64,000 bases of DNA from the NCBI RefSeq assembly GCF_005239225.2, contig NC_133293.1, positions 12,368,333 to 12,432,332 of the forward strand, given 5' to 3'. The position numbers and the translations under genes were made by a program. Position 1 is the first letter of the stretch, and the number at the start of each line of letters is the position of its first letter. The notes beneath the pieces are model-generated. The model was not told where the DNA came from, did not search any database, and saw nothing but the letters and a program-made list of their open reading frames with translations. The stretch is from Populus alba. Lineage: Eukaryota; Streptophyta; Magnoliopsida; Malpighiales; Salicaceae. Of this stretch, positions 11,501 through 23,683 are shown piece by piece.

Positions 11501-14500
11501 CCAGCTCGCAGCTTGAAAGTTACTTCCACCCGAAAAGGAGTTTGTTCTGACTTCCTAAGCAAGCGTATGAAACCCTAGACTAGACCAGATGACCATGCTG
11601 TTCAGACTTAACTGGTTTTAATTCTAGTTTTGTATAGCACTCATGTTTAATCTCTGATTCGGTATCAAATTTCCAAACTGCTGACATAGTTCAACTCAGT
11701 TTTACCAGTTCTCAGTCCAATTATTGAAGTGAAAAAAAACTGTTTTCTTACGACTCAAAAGAGCAGAAAACCATGGTATACTGCAATCCAAACAAGTGAT
11801 TACGGGATATCGAGCTGTTAGAATGTATTAAAGGCTTATTCGGATGGTTCAAAGGATTTCTCAACCCTTTGTTTTTTTATGAAACAACAACCGCCATAGT
11901 CTCCCTGCCATAATCGGAGATTTTATCGAATGTGCAAGTCGCCCACAATCTTTCTATTTATTATACCTAGCACCAAGAAAGATCATGACTAAAACATGAT
12001 GATAATGTCAAATCCATCTGGATATTGACCTTGCCAATAGTCTGACCTTTGACCTCATGATTCACGTGGAGCGACAGCATTGCCAAAGAACAAAAATGTT
12101 AGTTTCCAATGTTATCTGGGATGCAGAGACAGATTCAAAACATGGGAGGTAATGACAGCACCTGATAGATAACCTCTCCAAAGCACCAACAGCCGCAAAT
12201 CTGATAGCATCATTGTTATGGTCCAAGAGCTGAATTAGATTCTTGACTGCTCCAGCTTCCTTAAATGAATTTCGCAAATGTTCATTGATAGATGCATCAG
12301 CAATCGACTCTGCAGCTCTGCAAATGGCTGACTCATCTTCAAGTTCAAGAATTAAAACCAATCGGGCCACACCATCCATCCATGGCAAAAGTGTAAATTT
12401 CCTATTTTTAGATAATTCATTTTGAGGCAATTTTGTGTCTTCCACTTCTATAGCCCCACTACGAGCAAGAAATTGTTGCTTAGACCGTCCAATTATTGCA
12501 TTTATCTTAGCTTCCTCAAGGTTTGCGTTCTTGTCATCAATATTTAATCCGAGGAGCAATTCAGAAGCACCAAACCTTGAAGGACCTTTAGAAGTACGTT
12601 CAATTTTTGAACCATCAGGTAAGCTTGGCCATGAAAGCAAAGATGGAGTAAAGGATCTATATGCAGCTATGCCAACTAATGGTACAGGCACTAGACCTTC
12701 CTCTGTGACAAGGATTCTATAGTATTCATTCTTAGAAAGTTCAACCAGAGCATTTCTTGCTTCCTTCCTAATGACCTTGGATTCTTCTTCAACCGCAGAT
12801 TTTAAGAAATCCGCCTGCAGTCAACACCAAAGGAGATTAGACTTCTTATTAGAATACTGGAAGCAAGCCTCAAATGAAGGGTACACTAGGATGTACTTTT
12901 GAGGGTGAATCGCTCCATAAAAGGCTTTTATATTACAGGGTTTCTTCATAACTTCACGCTTGACAGAAATAAGACACAAAAAGCCAGATTGGCAAATCCA
13001 TCTATGTCATCTTCGGAAATTGCAAATGTCTTCATTGATGTGCAACAAACTCTTAAGAGCAGCACCATGAGGAAAGGAAACTATGTGGAACTTCTCACAA
13101 GTTAAGCACATTTGAGCAATGTAGTTTTCTTCTGGAGGGGCATGAACAGCCGATTCAACTTTAACAAAATTCAATCAGTCAAGAAGATGACATGAAAAAG
13201 TCTCTCCCATTTAGATCAGCACAAAATGCTTCAATGTGTCAGGACTTTGCCAACTAGATGACCACCACTGTGACTAAGATATGTTGAACAAGAAGGGAAA
13301 ACAACTGTAATCACAAAATCGAACTTCTAACCAAAAGAAAATAGATCAACTACTTTTTATTGTTGCCCACTCAAAAAAATCTATTTCAAACTAATAAAAA
13401 GAAATGCAAAATAACCAATCAAAAGAGCCAGTCACATCCATTTTCAGACTTTTTTCGGTTGTAGAAGCTTTCCATTTTAAAAGGTAAATCACCACAGTTC
13501 GATGACATTAACCAACACCAAATTCAACTTTTATTCTTCCTGGTTTAAAAAAGTGACAGAACACTCACCAACTTAGGAACAACCCCAGCTTCAACCATGA
13601 TCTTGTGGTTGGAGTGAGTCAATGTCAAATTTGCCAATACTCCTCCTGCTGCTTCCTTCACTCTCAAGTCCTCATCTTCCAGGGACTTAATCAGTAAAGG
13701 CAGGATATCAGGGTTAGCAATTTTCACCCTGAGCTTCTCATCCACAGACAAGTTCCAAAGAATACATAGACTTTGCTCCATAACCTGAAATATGTTTACA
13801 CTCTGCCTCAGTGATCCAATTTCCAACACCCAAAGGTAAAACGAGAGAATTTCATTTGATGAAATAATTTTCTGATACCTCAGGAGTCAAAGAAGGTTGA
13901 CTGAGCAGACCAGTTATCTCTTCTATTGCTCCACTTTCTGCTACCACGTCTCTGTATACATTAACTGAAGATATTGATCGTAGGAGGCCAGCAGCTGCTT
14001 CACATGCAGAACTAGATTCAGACTGAAGAAGGTTTACAGTGAGATTGATGCATCCCTGAAACTGCATGATGTTATCAATGCACTTCTTTCCTCCGAGCGA
14101 ATATTGCCACAGTGCCACTATCGCCTGTTCTCTATCAAGAGGATCGTTATCTAGCCCAAGCATCCGAACAAACAAGGCCACATAGCTATCACCGAAACTA
14201 GATGAGCTACCTTTTGTTTCCTCAATCTTCTGAAATTAGAGAAAAGATGCATCACTGTTTAGCATGAAAAGAGGAACTTTAGCCATCCCCTGATTATTAT
14301 AACCAAGTGCTAATTTATCGTGTTACCACTCAATCAAGCCGAAGGGTTTCCAGAAAGAAAATACAATAGAAACATAATAAAAGAATTGCAAATTCTAAAG
14401 AAAATACTAGAATCACAGTTGGCTTCTTCGGAAACTTTAGCTAGTTAAAGGGATAGGTAAATGACCAGGAATTTATCGTAAAACACTACTGATAAGGGCT

Positions 14501-15040
14501 CCCTATTTTATTTTTTATTTTCGTTGGCTCCACGCTTACACGTACTTGATAGAATCAAAACGAAAAACAAAAAACAAATAGAAACCTATAAATTCTTGGC
14601 CAGAACTCCAAGATGCTGTCATCATTCATCACAAGCAAGAAAAACCATAAAGAAACACCATCAACATATCTGCACGGCCTAAATAAACATCAAGAAAACC
14701 ATTGCTTGGAAAAGCTTCTTCGATCAATATACACGATGCATTGGCAGTGAGTAGACAGTGAGAACCAAACTTGGAAAACAAAAGGCAGCTTGGGAATCAC
14801 AGAACTAGCCTTTTGCTGCGGACTGGCATCAATGGCACCACTTCCACCGCCATCACCGCAGACCCTGGTAAGCACTGTACGGTTGGAGCACAATTTGGGG
14901 TTGGAGTTAATATGAAAATGGGAAGAGAGCGATGATTTTCTTCTTGTGGGTCTGATAACTTCCAGGAGCGTATTGAAGGGAGTGTATAGGAGAGAAGGGA
15001 GGTTGAGATTGAGCTGAGCTGAGATTGTTGAAGCCATCAT
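8592..15040 (-). CDS. Armadillo-repeat protein with plastid-type N-terminus, 854 residues
   Basis: Nine exons: 15040-14801, 14229-13879, 13784-13569, 12814-12162, 11375-11279, 11185-11132, 11051-10933, 9979-9789, 9235-8592. They join in frame to 855 codons. The first ~60 residues (MMASTISAQLNLNLPSLLYT, then Arg/Ser-rich) look like a chloroplast transit peptide. The body is armadillo repeats: EQSLCILWNLSVDEKLRVKI and KEAAGGVLANLTLTHSNHKI (about 200-260), AIRFAAVGALERLSI, and a C-terminal pair including AVEAALSILYNLSMDSENHA. A central non-repeat part holds a charged linker, and KKKSKFYDG precedes a variable region. It resembles Arabidopsis At1g23180, an uncharacterised ARM protein, by recall. 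Introns of 553-953 bp contain no recognisable genes. Exon 1's donor (TCT|GTGATT) is the weakest border. Function unknown; ARM repeats bind proteins. Confidence 0.88.
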
Positions 15041-16797
15041 TTTTTTTCCGGCTAAAACTGTAAAAGAAAAGGAGAAAAAAAATCAGAGAGATGATAGTTT
15101 CGAGAGCGTTTAAGGGCTTATGTTGTCTGTATCATTTACCGGGTCTGAGTTCCTTAACTCAATCTTGAGAGGAAAAAAAGGTCCCATGCTCCCACATCAA
15201 TTTAGCACCATACAGAGCGGCAAACAAAGAGAAAGTGTTGGTAGACTTCTTCTCAGAATCACCTCCTTTTTCCATTTTATTTTATAAATAAAATCTTATC
15301 AAATAGATTAAGTAAATAACTATGCGAGAAAATGTTGCGGTAGATAACTTTTTAGTATATCACACGGATCAAGACCTTTAAGTATTATTATTTTATTTTT
15401 ATTAATGATAGGGAATAACCAATCCCCAAAGAATTTAATAAATTCTTTTAGACAACATCCTCAATTCCTCATATTTAAATTTAAAAAATTAAAAAAAAAA
15501 CCGCTATTTACTATCAAAACAATTCATTAAAGTTAAATCAATAAATCTTAAATTCATGAAGTATTGTATGTTTTTTAAGAGTGAAAAATATTTTATTATT
15601 ATTATTATTATTAATGTGGGTGTTCGGATTAATTTTAGTATATTTCTATTAATTTTATAGACTCTAAAATTAATAATTATATAAGTTTTTAATAGTCTTA
15701 AAATTTATAAAATTTAAATTAATAATTTTTAAAAATTAAATTTAAAATCTAAATAGTACAGCTTACTGGATTGTTAGTAACATATTTCTTTTAAAATGAG
15801 GGGTGAAGAATTTGAGATGCCAATATTCAATATAATGTGCCAGGGACTGGATGGGCACCAGCCCAGCCGAGCATAAATTGATGATAAGCTCTCTCTCTTA
15901 TTTTTTTTCATTTTTGATCAAATTGATTTTTTTGTTGTGTGGCAGACAATGGGTAGAATGGTACAAGAACAATAAGGAAATGGCGGGTCAATGGTGCATT
16001 TTATCCTTTTAGCCCTTTAGTCCAATGTCATGTCCTCGACTCTTCATTTTTGTACTGTATTAATGCCATCCTTCATTCAATTACTGTTAGAAACCGTTAC
16101 TGATGGATTAAGGGAATGTTTGTTACGGTAATTATTTTTTAAAATATTTTTTATTTTAAAATATTTTATAATAATATTTTATAATTTTTAATATTAGCAT
16201 ATTAAAATAATCTAAAAATAGATAAAAAATTAAAATAAAAAATTCAAAAACTTGTAAAATTATAATTCAACCGCAGCATATATACACTCTAAATTAAGAA
16301 TTACATGTCCCAAAGTAAAAAGATTTGATATTTATTTATCTTAATAACTTTGTATTATGTTTAATACGAGGATCAAATGGTTACAAAAATAAAGAGCTGG
16401 GAATGTTATTACTTATTAGCTTATTTTGTTAAATATATATATATATATATATATAGTAGAAGGACTAAATTGAAACAAAATTAAGAGTAGGTGGATCAAA
16501 TCCACCATTAACCCAACAATGGCCTGCTTTAGACGTTTACCAATCCTTATGGTCAAGATGGATGGCCAAAAATAGGCAAAAAGACCTGCACTCCTATCTT
16601 GCTAGATGATCGTAATCCAGTCGAACTTCTTGTGGCCTTGAATGAAAACACGACTATTATTTGAAGTTATATTCACCGGCCTTTCCTTTTTCTTGTTTTC
16701 TCTACCCTGAAAATCCCTGCCTCCAGGAGCCCCGTTCATCCTATGCCATGAAACTGAACGCTTAAAAAGGACAAGGAAACACAGATAGAGCTCTAAC
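15041..16797. other. Divergent promoter spacer between the armadillo gene and ndhL
   Basis: This 1.76-kb gap separates two genes that face away from each other, so it must hold both promoters. It is AT-rich with stretches of A/T homopolymer. It contains a MITE-like block near 16111-16270, a TA dinucleotide run near 16432-16456, and an ATT microsatellite near 15594-15614. No open reading frame in it resembles a known protein and I could not place a confident TATA box. Confidence 0.65.
16111..16270. repeat. AT-rich MITE-like block, member of the dispersed family
   Basis: It begins GGGAATGTTTGTTACGGTAA and continues with the TTATTTTTTAAAATATTTTTT core seen at 4.6 kb and elsewhere, ending near an AACCGC segment. 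The GTTTG-like start and the CCGC near the end resemble the terminal parts of the better copy at 36595-36806. It lies in the divergent promoter spacer of ndhL. Confidence 0.5.
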
Positions 16798-17852
16798 ATG
16801 AGCTATTGTTTCAGCTTCCAAAGCCCCAAGGCTTTGCCTACTCTCTCTTCTCAGTGCAGAAGAACTTCTCTGTGTACTGCAGCTAAATACAAACCATTCC
16901 ACAATACCAAGCTTGTTAAGGTTGACTATTTTCTTCTTCTGCACTTTAAATGTTCTTACATGTTTTTTTTAATTTCACATCTATGTTTGAGAAAGTTCTG
17001 AGAAAATTAAAAAAAATATTGCACATCTCCTTTTGTTTAAAGCAGAAAGTTACAAGCGTTAGCAGAAAGCCTGAAGACCACGATCAAGCAAAGAAGTCAA
17101 GCTTGGCAATTCAGTTTGCTGCACTTTTAGCTACTGTAAGTCTTTTCTGTCTTTAACCCTTCTATTTTATGCTTATTGGTGAAAAAAAAAAAAAAAACCT
17201 TTTTCTTTCATGAGAATTACTTAGATTAGAACAATTACATCAGATTGAGCAGCCAGCATTTGCCATCACTGGAGTGAATAATCCGGAAGATTTGACATGG
17301 GTTTTGATACAATTGGCTATTGTTACCTTTTGTTACTTCATTCTGATGCCAGTGAGTGAATTCCTTCATTTCCACTCTTTCTCTCGATAACTCGTGTCTT
17401 TTTTTTTTTTCCTGGGTACTTAACTATTAAATCTCATTTTCTACTTTTTTCTGTTCCGTGCTGGATACTATTTATGCGTTTTTCTTTTAATTTTTATGGT
17501 AATTATACGGCAGCCTATCATCTTGAACTGGCTTTGGAAAAGATTGTACAGGAGAAAGCTTTTGGAGACGTATTTGCAATTCATGTGCGTCTTCATTTTC
17601 TTTCCAGGGTGAGTTGTATTTTCTATTTTAAGCTAGTATACTGTAAGTTCATTTCACCGAGAATAATGTTCATCTGACACGCGGAACTCTTTTCGCCTGT
17701 GCAGGATATTGCTGTGGGCACCATTTCTGAACTTCAGGAAATTCCCTCGGGATCCATCCTTGCAGTACCCATGGTCCAAACCCGAAGATCCTTCAAAAAT
17801 CAAGAACGATTATCTTAGGTACCCCTGGGCTACGCCTGAAGATTATGATTAG
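16798..17852 (+). CDS. ndhL: NdhL, chloroplast NDH complex subunit L (CRR23)
   Basis: Membrane subunit of the thylakoid NDH complex (subcomplex A), which moves electrons from ferredoxin to plastoquinone in cyclic flow and chlororespiration. Five exons, 16798-16920, 17046-17135, 17244-17351, 17514-17608 and 17705-17852, give 187 residues. The first ~45 residues form a transit peptide (MSYCFSFQSPKALPTLSSQC). The mature part shows AITGVNNPEDLTWVLIQ, then membrane segments around LAIVTFCYFILMP and LQFMCVFIFFPGILLWAPF. The highly conserved tail follows: FLNFRKFPRDPSLQYPWSKP, ending YPWATPEDYD. Length matches the family. The stop lies 498 bp from the stop of the convergent DUF2359 gene, the same neighbour pair as Arabidopsis At1g70760/At1g70770 by recall. 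Start is the only in-frame ATG with a transit peptide. Confidence 0.95.
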
Positions 17853-18350
17853 AAAATTGCAGAAACAGAGGGCCCTTGGCAAGCTTGCCTGTATCATACA
17901 TGCAGAAGGGGTCTGTTCCTTGCACAATTTACACAAGCATTTGAACTCCAGTTGTTGAAATACATATTTGCATACTGGTATTCTCCTTACCGCATTCCCT
18001 CCAAGTAATTAAAATATATATTTTGAACATGTAACATGAATTTGATCTCCCATAATATCAAAATCGAAAAAACACAAAAAAAACTAGTTTCGATCCACTT
18101 GTTTAAAATAAACGACCCGTAGAATGGTTTTCCACCTCGGACCCATTGTACTTTTCTCGACATTGTAACTGCCTAAGTTCTCATGCCGCATGTGATACAA
18201 CAAACAAGGATCCTAAATGATTTATCAAAAAATTTGGCCTTTCTCCGTTAAATATAAAGAGTGCAAAATTGAGGAAAGCTAGTATTCTAAAAAGAAAAAA
18301 CAAGTCGATGCTTTGCACCAATGGTTGTTGACAATCTTAAAACTTTCTCC
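17853..18350. other. Convergent 3' flanks of ndhL and the DUF2359 gene
   Basis: This spacer lies between two stop codons that face each other. It holds the 3' untranslated regions of both genes. The middle is AT-rich (about 18010-18090) and could carry polyadenylation signals for both strands. Nothing else is visible. Confidence 0.7.
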
Positions 18351-21300
18351 TTAGAGAGAGAATTGAGAGCTAATAAATACAGGCAACTCCTTCCAATCCC
18401 AGGACTCCATGTTTGATGACATGATGGCAGCGCCAGCAGCCAATGCAATGACAGCAACGGCCATACCTTTAAGGCAACCATGGCCGTGCGATAATTTTCT
18501 TGATAGTGCCTTGCAGTGCTTATCTGCCTCCCTGAAGAGTGCTTGACGAGTAGCATCAGCTTCAGGTTCCATTCCTTTCTCATTCTATAAGAAAAAATCA
18601 TAAACCAAGAATTACAAAAATCGCTTCTCATAAACCATGGATAGCACTTTTACAGGGTAAGAATTCAGACACAACATGCATCTGTGATGGGGAACAGCTT
18701 TTACATTGAAGTTGTATTACAGACACCAAATAATCTGAAAAGGATAAAAGAGAACATGTAAAAGAAAAGAGCAAGAAACTACCTTCTGTCTAAAGTTCTT
18801 GACAGTTTCCCTCATAGGATCAAGAGGAGCCAGTTTCACTGAAAGCTCCTTCCATTCCTCCAAGAGTCTTTTAAGAACAGCAACACCAGCTTCTAGATTA
18901 TCCTGGTAAACCTTATCCTGTTTCTCCAGTTCATGACAAGATTAGTTAACATAACATGGGGGGGGGGCGACAATATAAGGACAAAACATAGCTAGCATCT
19001 ATGAACATAAAACTCATTATAAAAAATAATAATAATAAACAAAGGAAACAACTTACCCATTGCTTATAACAATCAGCATTTTGGGTCAAACACCAGATGG
19101 AAATGCCAGCTGCTTCCTTAGATAACTCAGGAATGCCTGTCACAGATATATATGTCAGCCTCAACTTCAAGACTTGTCCTTTTCCCTGGATGGGGGAAAG
19201 ATTACAGAATGAAAATACAATCAAATCAAGTTCTTCTCATACTTTCTCCAGCTGCTTTTAGAGAAAAACTCAGTATCTGCTGTGATACTTGTTTCATTGC
19301 TTTGCTTCTAGGAGCACCGGCAAGAGCCACCTCTTTTAGGGTGGGATAGATTGCCCCAAACCTTTCAGTAGCCTGCATGAAACACCACATGCAAAATAAA
19401 TTAAGAGCTTTGAACTATAGCATCTCCAATCACCAAAACTACAATTGCCCAGATAAAATACCCACCTTTAGTCTAGCTGAAGATGAAGGGAAGGTAACTC
19501 GTAACAGTATTTCAAGTGCAGAAGGTGGCATCAAGCGCTCCCCCTTTCTAACAGCACCATTTACTAATATTGATCTAGCTTTCGGGGCAGCCAAAATTCT
19601 ACAACCAAATAGAATTTTTTAAAAAAATTAGAGAGTTCAAAGCAAAGGAGAGGTGTGGGGGTGAAGGAAAGGAGGATTACAAGGCCTACGTACTTCTCCA
19701 CTGACTGCAAAATTATATCCCTGGACTGTGGATTAGAACTTTTTCCACTCACTATAGGCAGAAGGTTATGACCCCAAGAGTACAATCCTACTGCCAAGTC
19801 ACCATGAGAGGCCTGCAACAAGAAGATATGCAAAGTTGAGCTAACAATGAGTATAAGTACTCATATTGCAGACTGCTGAAGTCAAAAAATCATTCAGTTA
19901 CCTGTGCTATCATCCATACAATAACCACAAGTTTGTCCTGTCCTTGATACTTTGCACTTTCCCTAAGTGTTGGCAATACATTAACCAAAGCATCAGGTTT
20001 TCGTCGCAACACCATTGCCAGAACCACAAACATTGCGACCTGTCATTTCATTTATTACATAAACTTCATAGACCAAGTAAAGAGTTTTCAAAAACAAATC
20101 TATCCATGATAAAAGATATAGAGAAATAGACAAAACTCAGTTTGCAAATACAGCTATTACTACTGAGGTATTGGAATTAAAGAGCAGCTTTAATTCAGAG
20201 AGTACAGGAAAGCATGTCAAGTAGACTAATCTGATTGTAAATAGAATGGAGAGAAGAAAGTTGTTACAAAAAAACCTAGCTAATGGATCCGGCGAACAAC
20301 CATGGCTCAACATTGGCCAAGACGTGCTGAGTGCTCATAGTTCGTATGTTCCCTTTCATCAACAGATGGCTATACACCAAATTAAATGTCCCAAATTACA
20401 CAGGCCGCAAATGTGGCTGCGGGTCTGGGCAGGTGCCTCATTATTATTAAGAAAAAAGATAAAAACCAAGTTATCAGCACATCAGACCTTCTGGATTGCT
20501 GGAGCCAGAACCCAGGAGTAAAAGCACCAGTTCTAGTGAGATATAGATCAGAGCTCAAGTTTAACCATGGGTATTAAAAAAAAGCAGGCTACTACATGTT
20601 GGCTTGTGGATGCTTCAACAAAGAAAAAGATGCATGCATGATCTATTCATATTCAAATAAATCATATGGTAGGTGCTCAAATCTCTCAAGACAACACACA
20701 TCAAAGCCTCATCAAGAAGGAAGAAGAACGAAAGCCTTGCTAAGCCACGCTATTGTGGAAGAAAATCCACATTTATTTACTCAAAAACCAAATTTTTGGC
20801 ATCCAAGAAGCACCTGAAGTTGTATGTGGTGTATCAGAGTCCATTTTGTTCATAAAATCACTCTACCAGATTCTTACCGAAAACCTCCTTCCAAATGCTT
20901 TTGTGAGAGATGATCCTGTGCATTGAATTCCTAAAGCACACTTTCAATATTAAAAGAAACCTAAAACGTAGTAATCAAATGACTGGTGTATACACTATAT
21001 ATCCCAACTAAAAGGATAACAACGTACCAGATATAAGAAAGGGAATCACATAGCCTACATACTCCAAATAGAGCTTTTCATGATGCTTCATGAAAAAATC
21101 ATCTCGGGCACCTGATTTGACCAAAATGGCTTTGATATGTATATTTCTGACAAAAGCCTTTATGGAACATCTCAAGTTTCTGACATTGCAACTAATAGGG
21201 GAATGTCAAACCTGGCCTTCACAGCTATAAAAAACAATGCCACGTAGCTAAAATATAGCAATCTAAGTTCTTGAGTTTCAAGCCTAAATTTGACCATCTC

Positions 21301-23683
21301 CAATTTTATGTCAGGAGGAATGGTGGTTATGGAACAACAACATAATTGGTAACCCACCAGATGATGGCCTGCATTCACCAGTGGTTGGTTTACAAGTCAA
21401 TTAATAGTAATTGGATTTCAAGATGTAAGTTCAAGTGTGTCGACTACCAAATTAGTACTAGAAAGAAGCCCGTGCTTGCACCTATGTTTTTAGGACGGAC
21501 ACCACTTCAAGGAAAGAAACAAAGTGCAACTCAAATGAAAAACAGGTTGATGTTTATAAATTTAAATTTTAAGGTTCATGAGCATGGCATCAAGTCAGCA
21601 CAAAGCTCATTTGAGGCTCCTGCATCTACTTGCGCAGCTTGTGCATCGTTAACACTCAGAGGTAAGGGTAAGCTATCCATAAAAATATGACAAAGCCAGC
21701 ATATTTCCATTAAGAAATTGAGATCAGTAGGGTTAAGAAGTCCACAGTCCTGAAGCCCATTCACATCAAGTAATATGCAAGGGCTGGTAGTAATTATGGG
21801 GGTTGGAACCTCTCCATTGGCACATGTTTGCTCCTCAAAGACTGGTCTCATATATGCCACATAAATTAATTCAATGTGTCAAGGTTTCAATTTTTTGGCA
21901 TGGCTAGCTGCCAGTAATTGCTGCTTTTTAATGAATATAACCTATGCTTCCGTGTTAATCACATACAAATGACAACCAGTGTTTGCAGGAAAAGATGAAT
22001 TCATCTAATAAAATCAAAATGCAAAAGTTCTTATTTCTTTCCATCTCCTCAATCCTCCAGAATAACATGACAAATGTACAAATGTCTGTACCAGTGTACC
22101 ATATGTTGTTTCACGTCAAAATATATGATTCAATGAAAATTAAGAACGCTTTGATTTTTAGAAGCTCGGGACATCAAAGGCATGACACCATTCTAAAAGA
22201 GTGTAAAATATATGAATATATCTCCAAATTGAACCAAGAACTTTGTAACATACACATAGTAAACTCTATATTAGTGTACCTGCAGAATTAGCCTAAGTGC
22301 AGGGAACCTCTGAACATTCATGCAAATCAGAAAATCCACAACTCAATAATGTCATGCATCAGACCAATGTTCAGGCAAGTGTAAGACACAAAGTAGAAAT
22401 ACCACAGTAATATTTCCAGCAACTCACCTGAGATTTTGATGATGCTTGCTGAGCGACCTTTTTAGAGCCTTTAGAACTACCTTGCTGGCTTGCCAAGTCT
22501 GCAAGAATGCTGTCTAAACACCATAGTACAAATGAACCAAGCGCTGCAATGGACAGTTGGTTAATCCAGTCAGCTGCTGTTTTATAAACAGCATCAGAAA
22601 TATGCGACAGTGGAATCTGTTGAAGAATACAGCAGCCAATAATTAGTTTGGGAACAATGGCAAAGATAATCAATAATTTCTTAAGCTTTCACTGGATATC
22701 TACAATGATCGAAAGAATACATGTGAGACAAGCAGTAAAGATAATCAAATGCCAGAATGGACATCAAGTCACATACAAAACACATGATTATGCTGATATC
22801 AAATTCATAAAAATGCTATCTCTTTACAAATCAATGCAATGCTAACAGAGCGAGAATGCAGTGCAGATAGACAATCCATACTTAACAACTTAAATTCAAT
22901 CAAATTGAAGTTTTGAAATTTGTTATATTAGCCTATGACAGAATTTAATATCAATTCTCACAATAAATAAATTAGAACTCACATCGGCGAGCTTGGCCAC
23001 AGTATTCTCCCTGAACATCTTAACCCAAGGAAATTGCGAGGAATTCACTGCCGAAAAAGCCCTCCCAAAATAATCCGCGAATCGCATCAGCAGTATCTCC
23101 TGCTGACCCTCATATGAATCCTACAAAAAAATGGAAATTGAAATTACCATTTCCTCAAAATAAACCAGATCATTCCAAATTACAGACATACACCTACCGA
23201 TATGTCAGAGAGAAAGGCAGCAAGATCGGCGGCATCAATTTTAGCCGCGGCATCAGCTACAGTCACTTTAGGTTTCTTAGGCTTCTTCTGCTTCACTTTC
23301 TTCTCCTCAGCCTTGGCATTCTCCTTGGAAACTCCAGCATCATCGCTATCGTAATCTTCGTCGTCGTCATCGGATCGGTAGTGATGCTTTGATCTCGATC
23401 GAGTACCAACAACGGCGGCGGCATCAGCAGCGGCGCTCTGAGATTCGAGAATTTTACGGCGGCGGTCTTCGGATTGAAGCTCAAGAGATCGGAAGACATT
23501 GTTTGGCTTGTTGCTGTCATTGGCGATTGGAAGAGAATTATTGGCGGCGGAATCTGCAGCGGATCTCTGCTTTCGCTGGCGCTTGGGGTAAGTGACTTTT
23601 TGCCAGCCGTGATCGTTGGCGTTTGAGTGCGAGTTGCTGTTGCTGGCGATCTGGTGATTTTCGTTTGATTCAGAGGAATCCAT
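18351..23683 (-). CDS. DUF2359 / TMEM214-like membrane protein, 593 residues
   Basis: Ten exons: 23683-23198, 23120-22983, 22616-22428, 20039-19902, 19812-19694, 19598-19466, 19372-19243, 19136-19057, 18917-18783, 18584-18351. They join in frame to 594 codons. The N-terminal 160 residues are hydrophilic: NDHGWQKVTYPKRQRKQRSA, an acidic DDDDEDYDSDD patch, then a Lys-rich KKVKQKKPKKPKV patch. The middle is helical (VAMFVVLAMVLRRKPDALVN; DKLVVIVWMIAQ). Near the C-terminus there is one hydrophobic segment, GMAVAVIALAAGAAIMSSNM. This layout fits plant DUF2359 proteins (Arabidopsis At1g70770 and At1g23170, by recall), relatives of animal TMEM214, an ER membrane protein. The plant role is not established. 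The start used is ATG 23683. Intron 3 is unusually large (2.4 kb). Confidence 0.92.
20040..22427 (-). other. Large third intron of the DUF2359 gene
   Basis: At 2.4 kb this intron is several times longer than its neighbours. It shows no recognisable transposon and no known protein. A same-strand open frame of about 92 codons (21851-21576, starting MRPVFEEQTCANGEVPTPII) is the only notable content. It is not similar to anything I know and could be a chance frame, an alternative exon, or a fragment of an old insertion. Confidence 0.6.
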
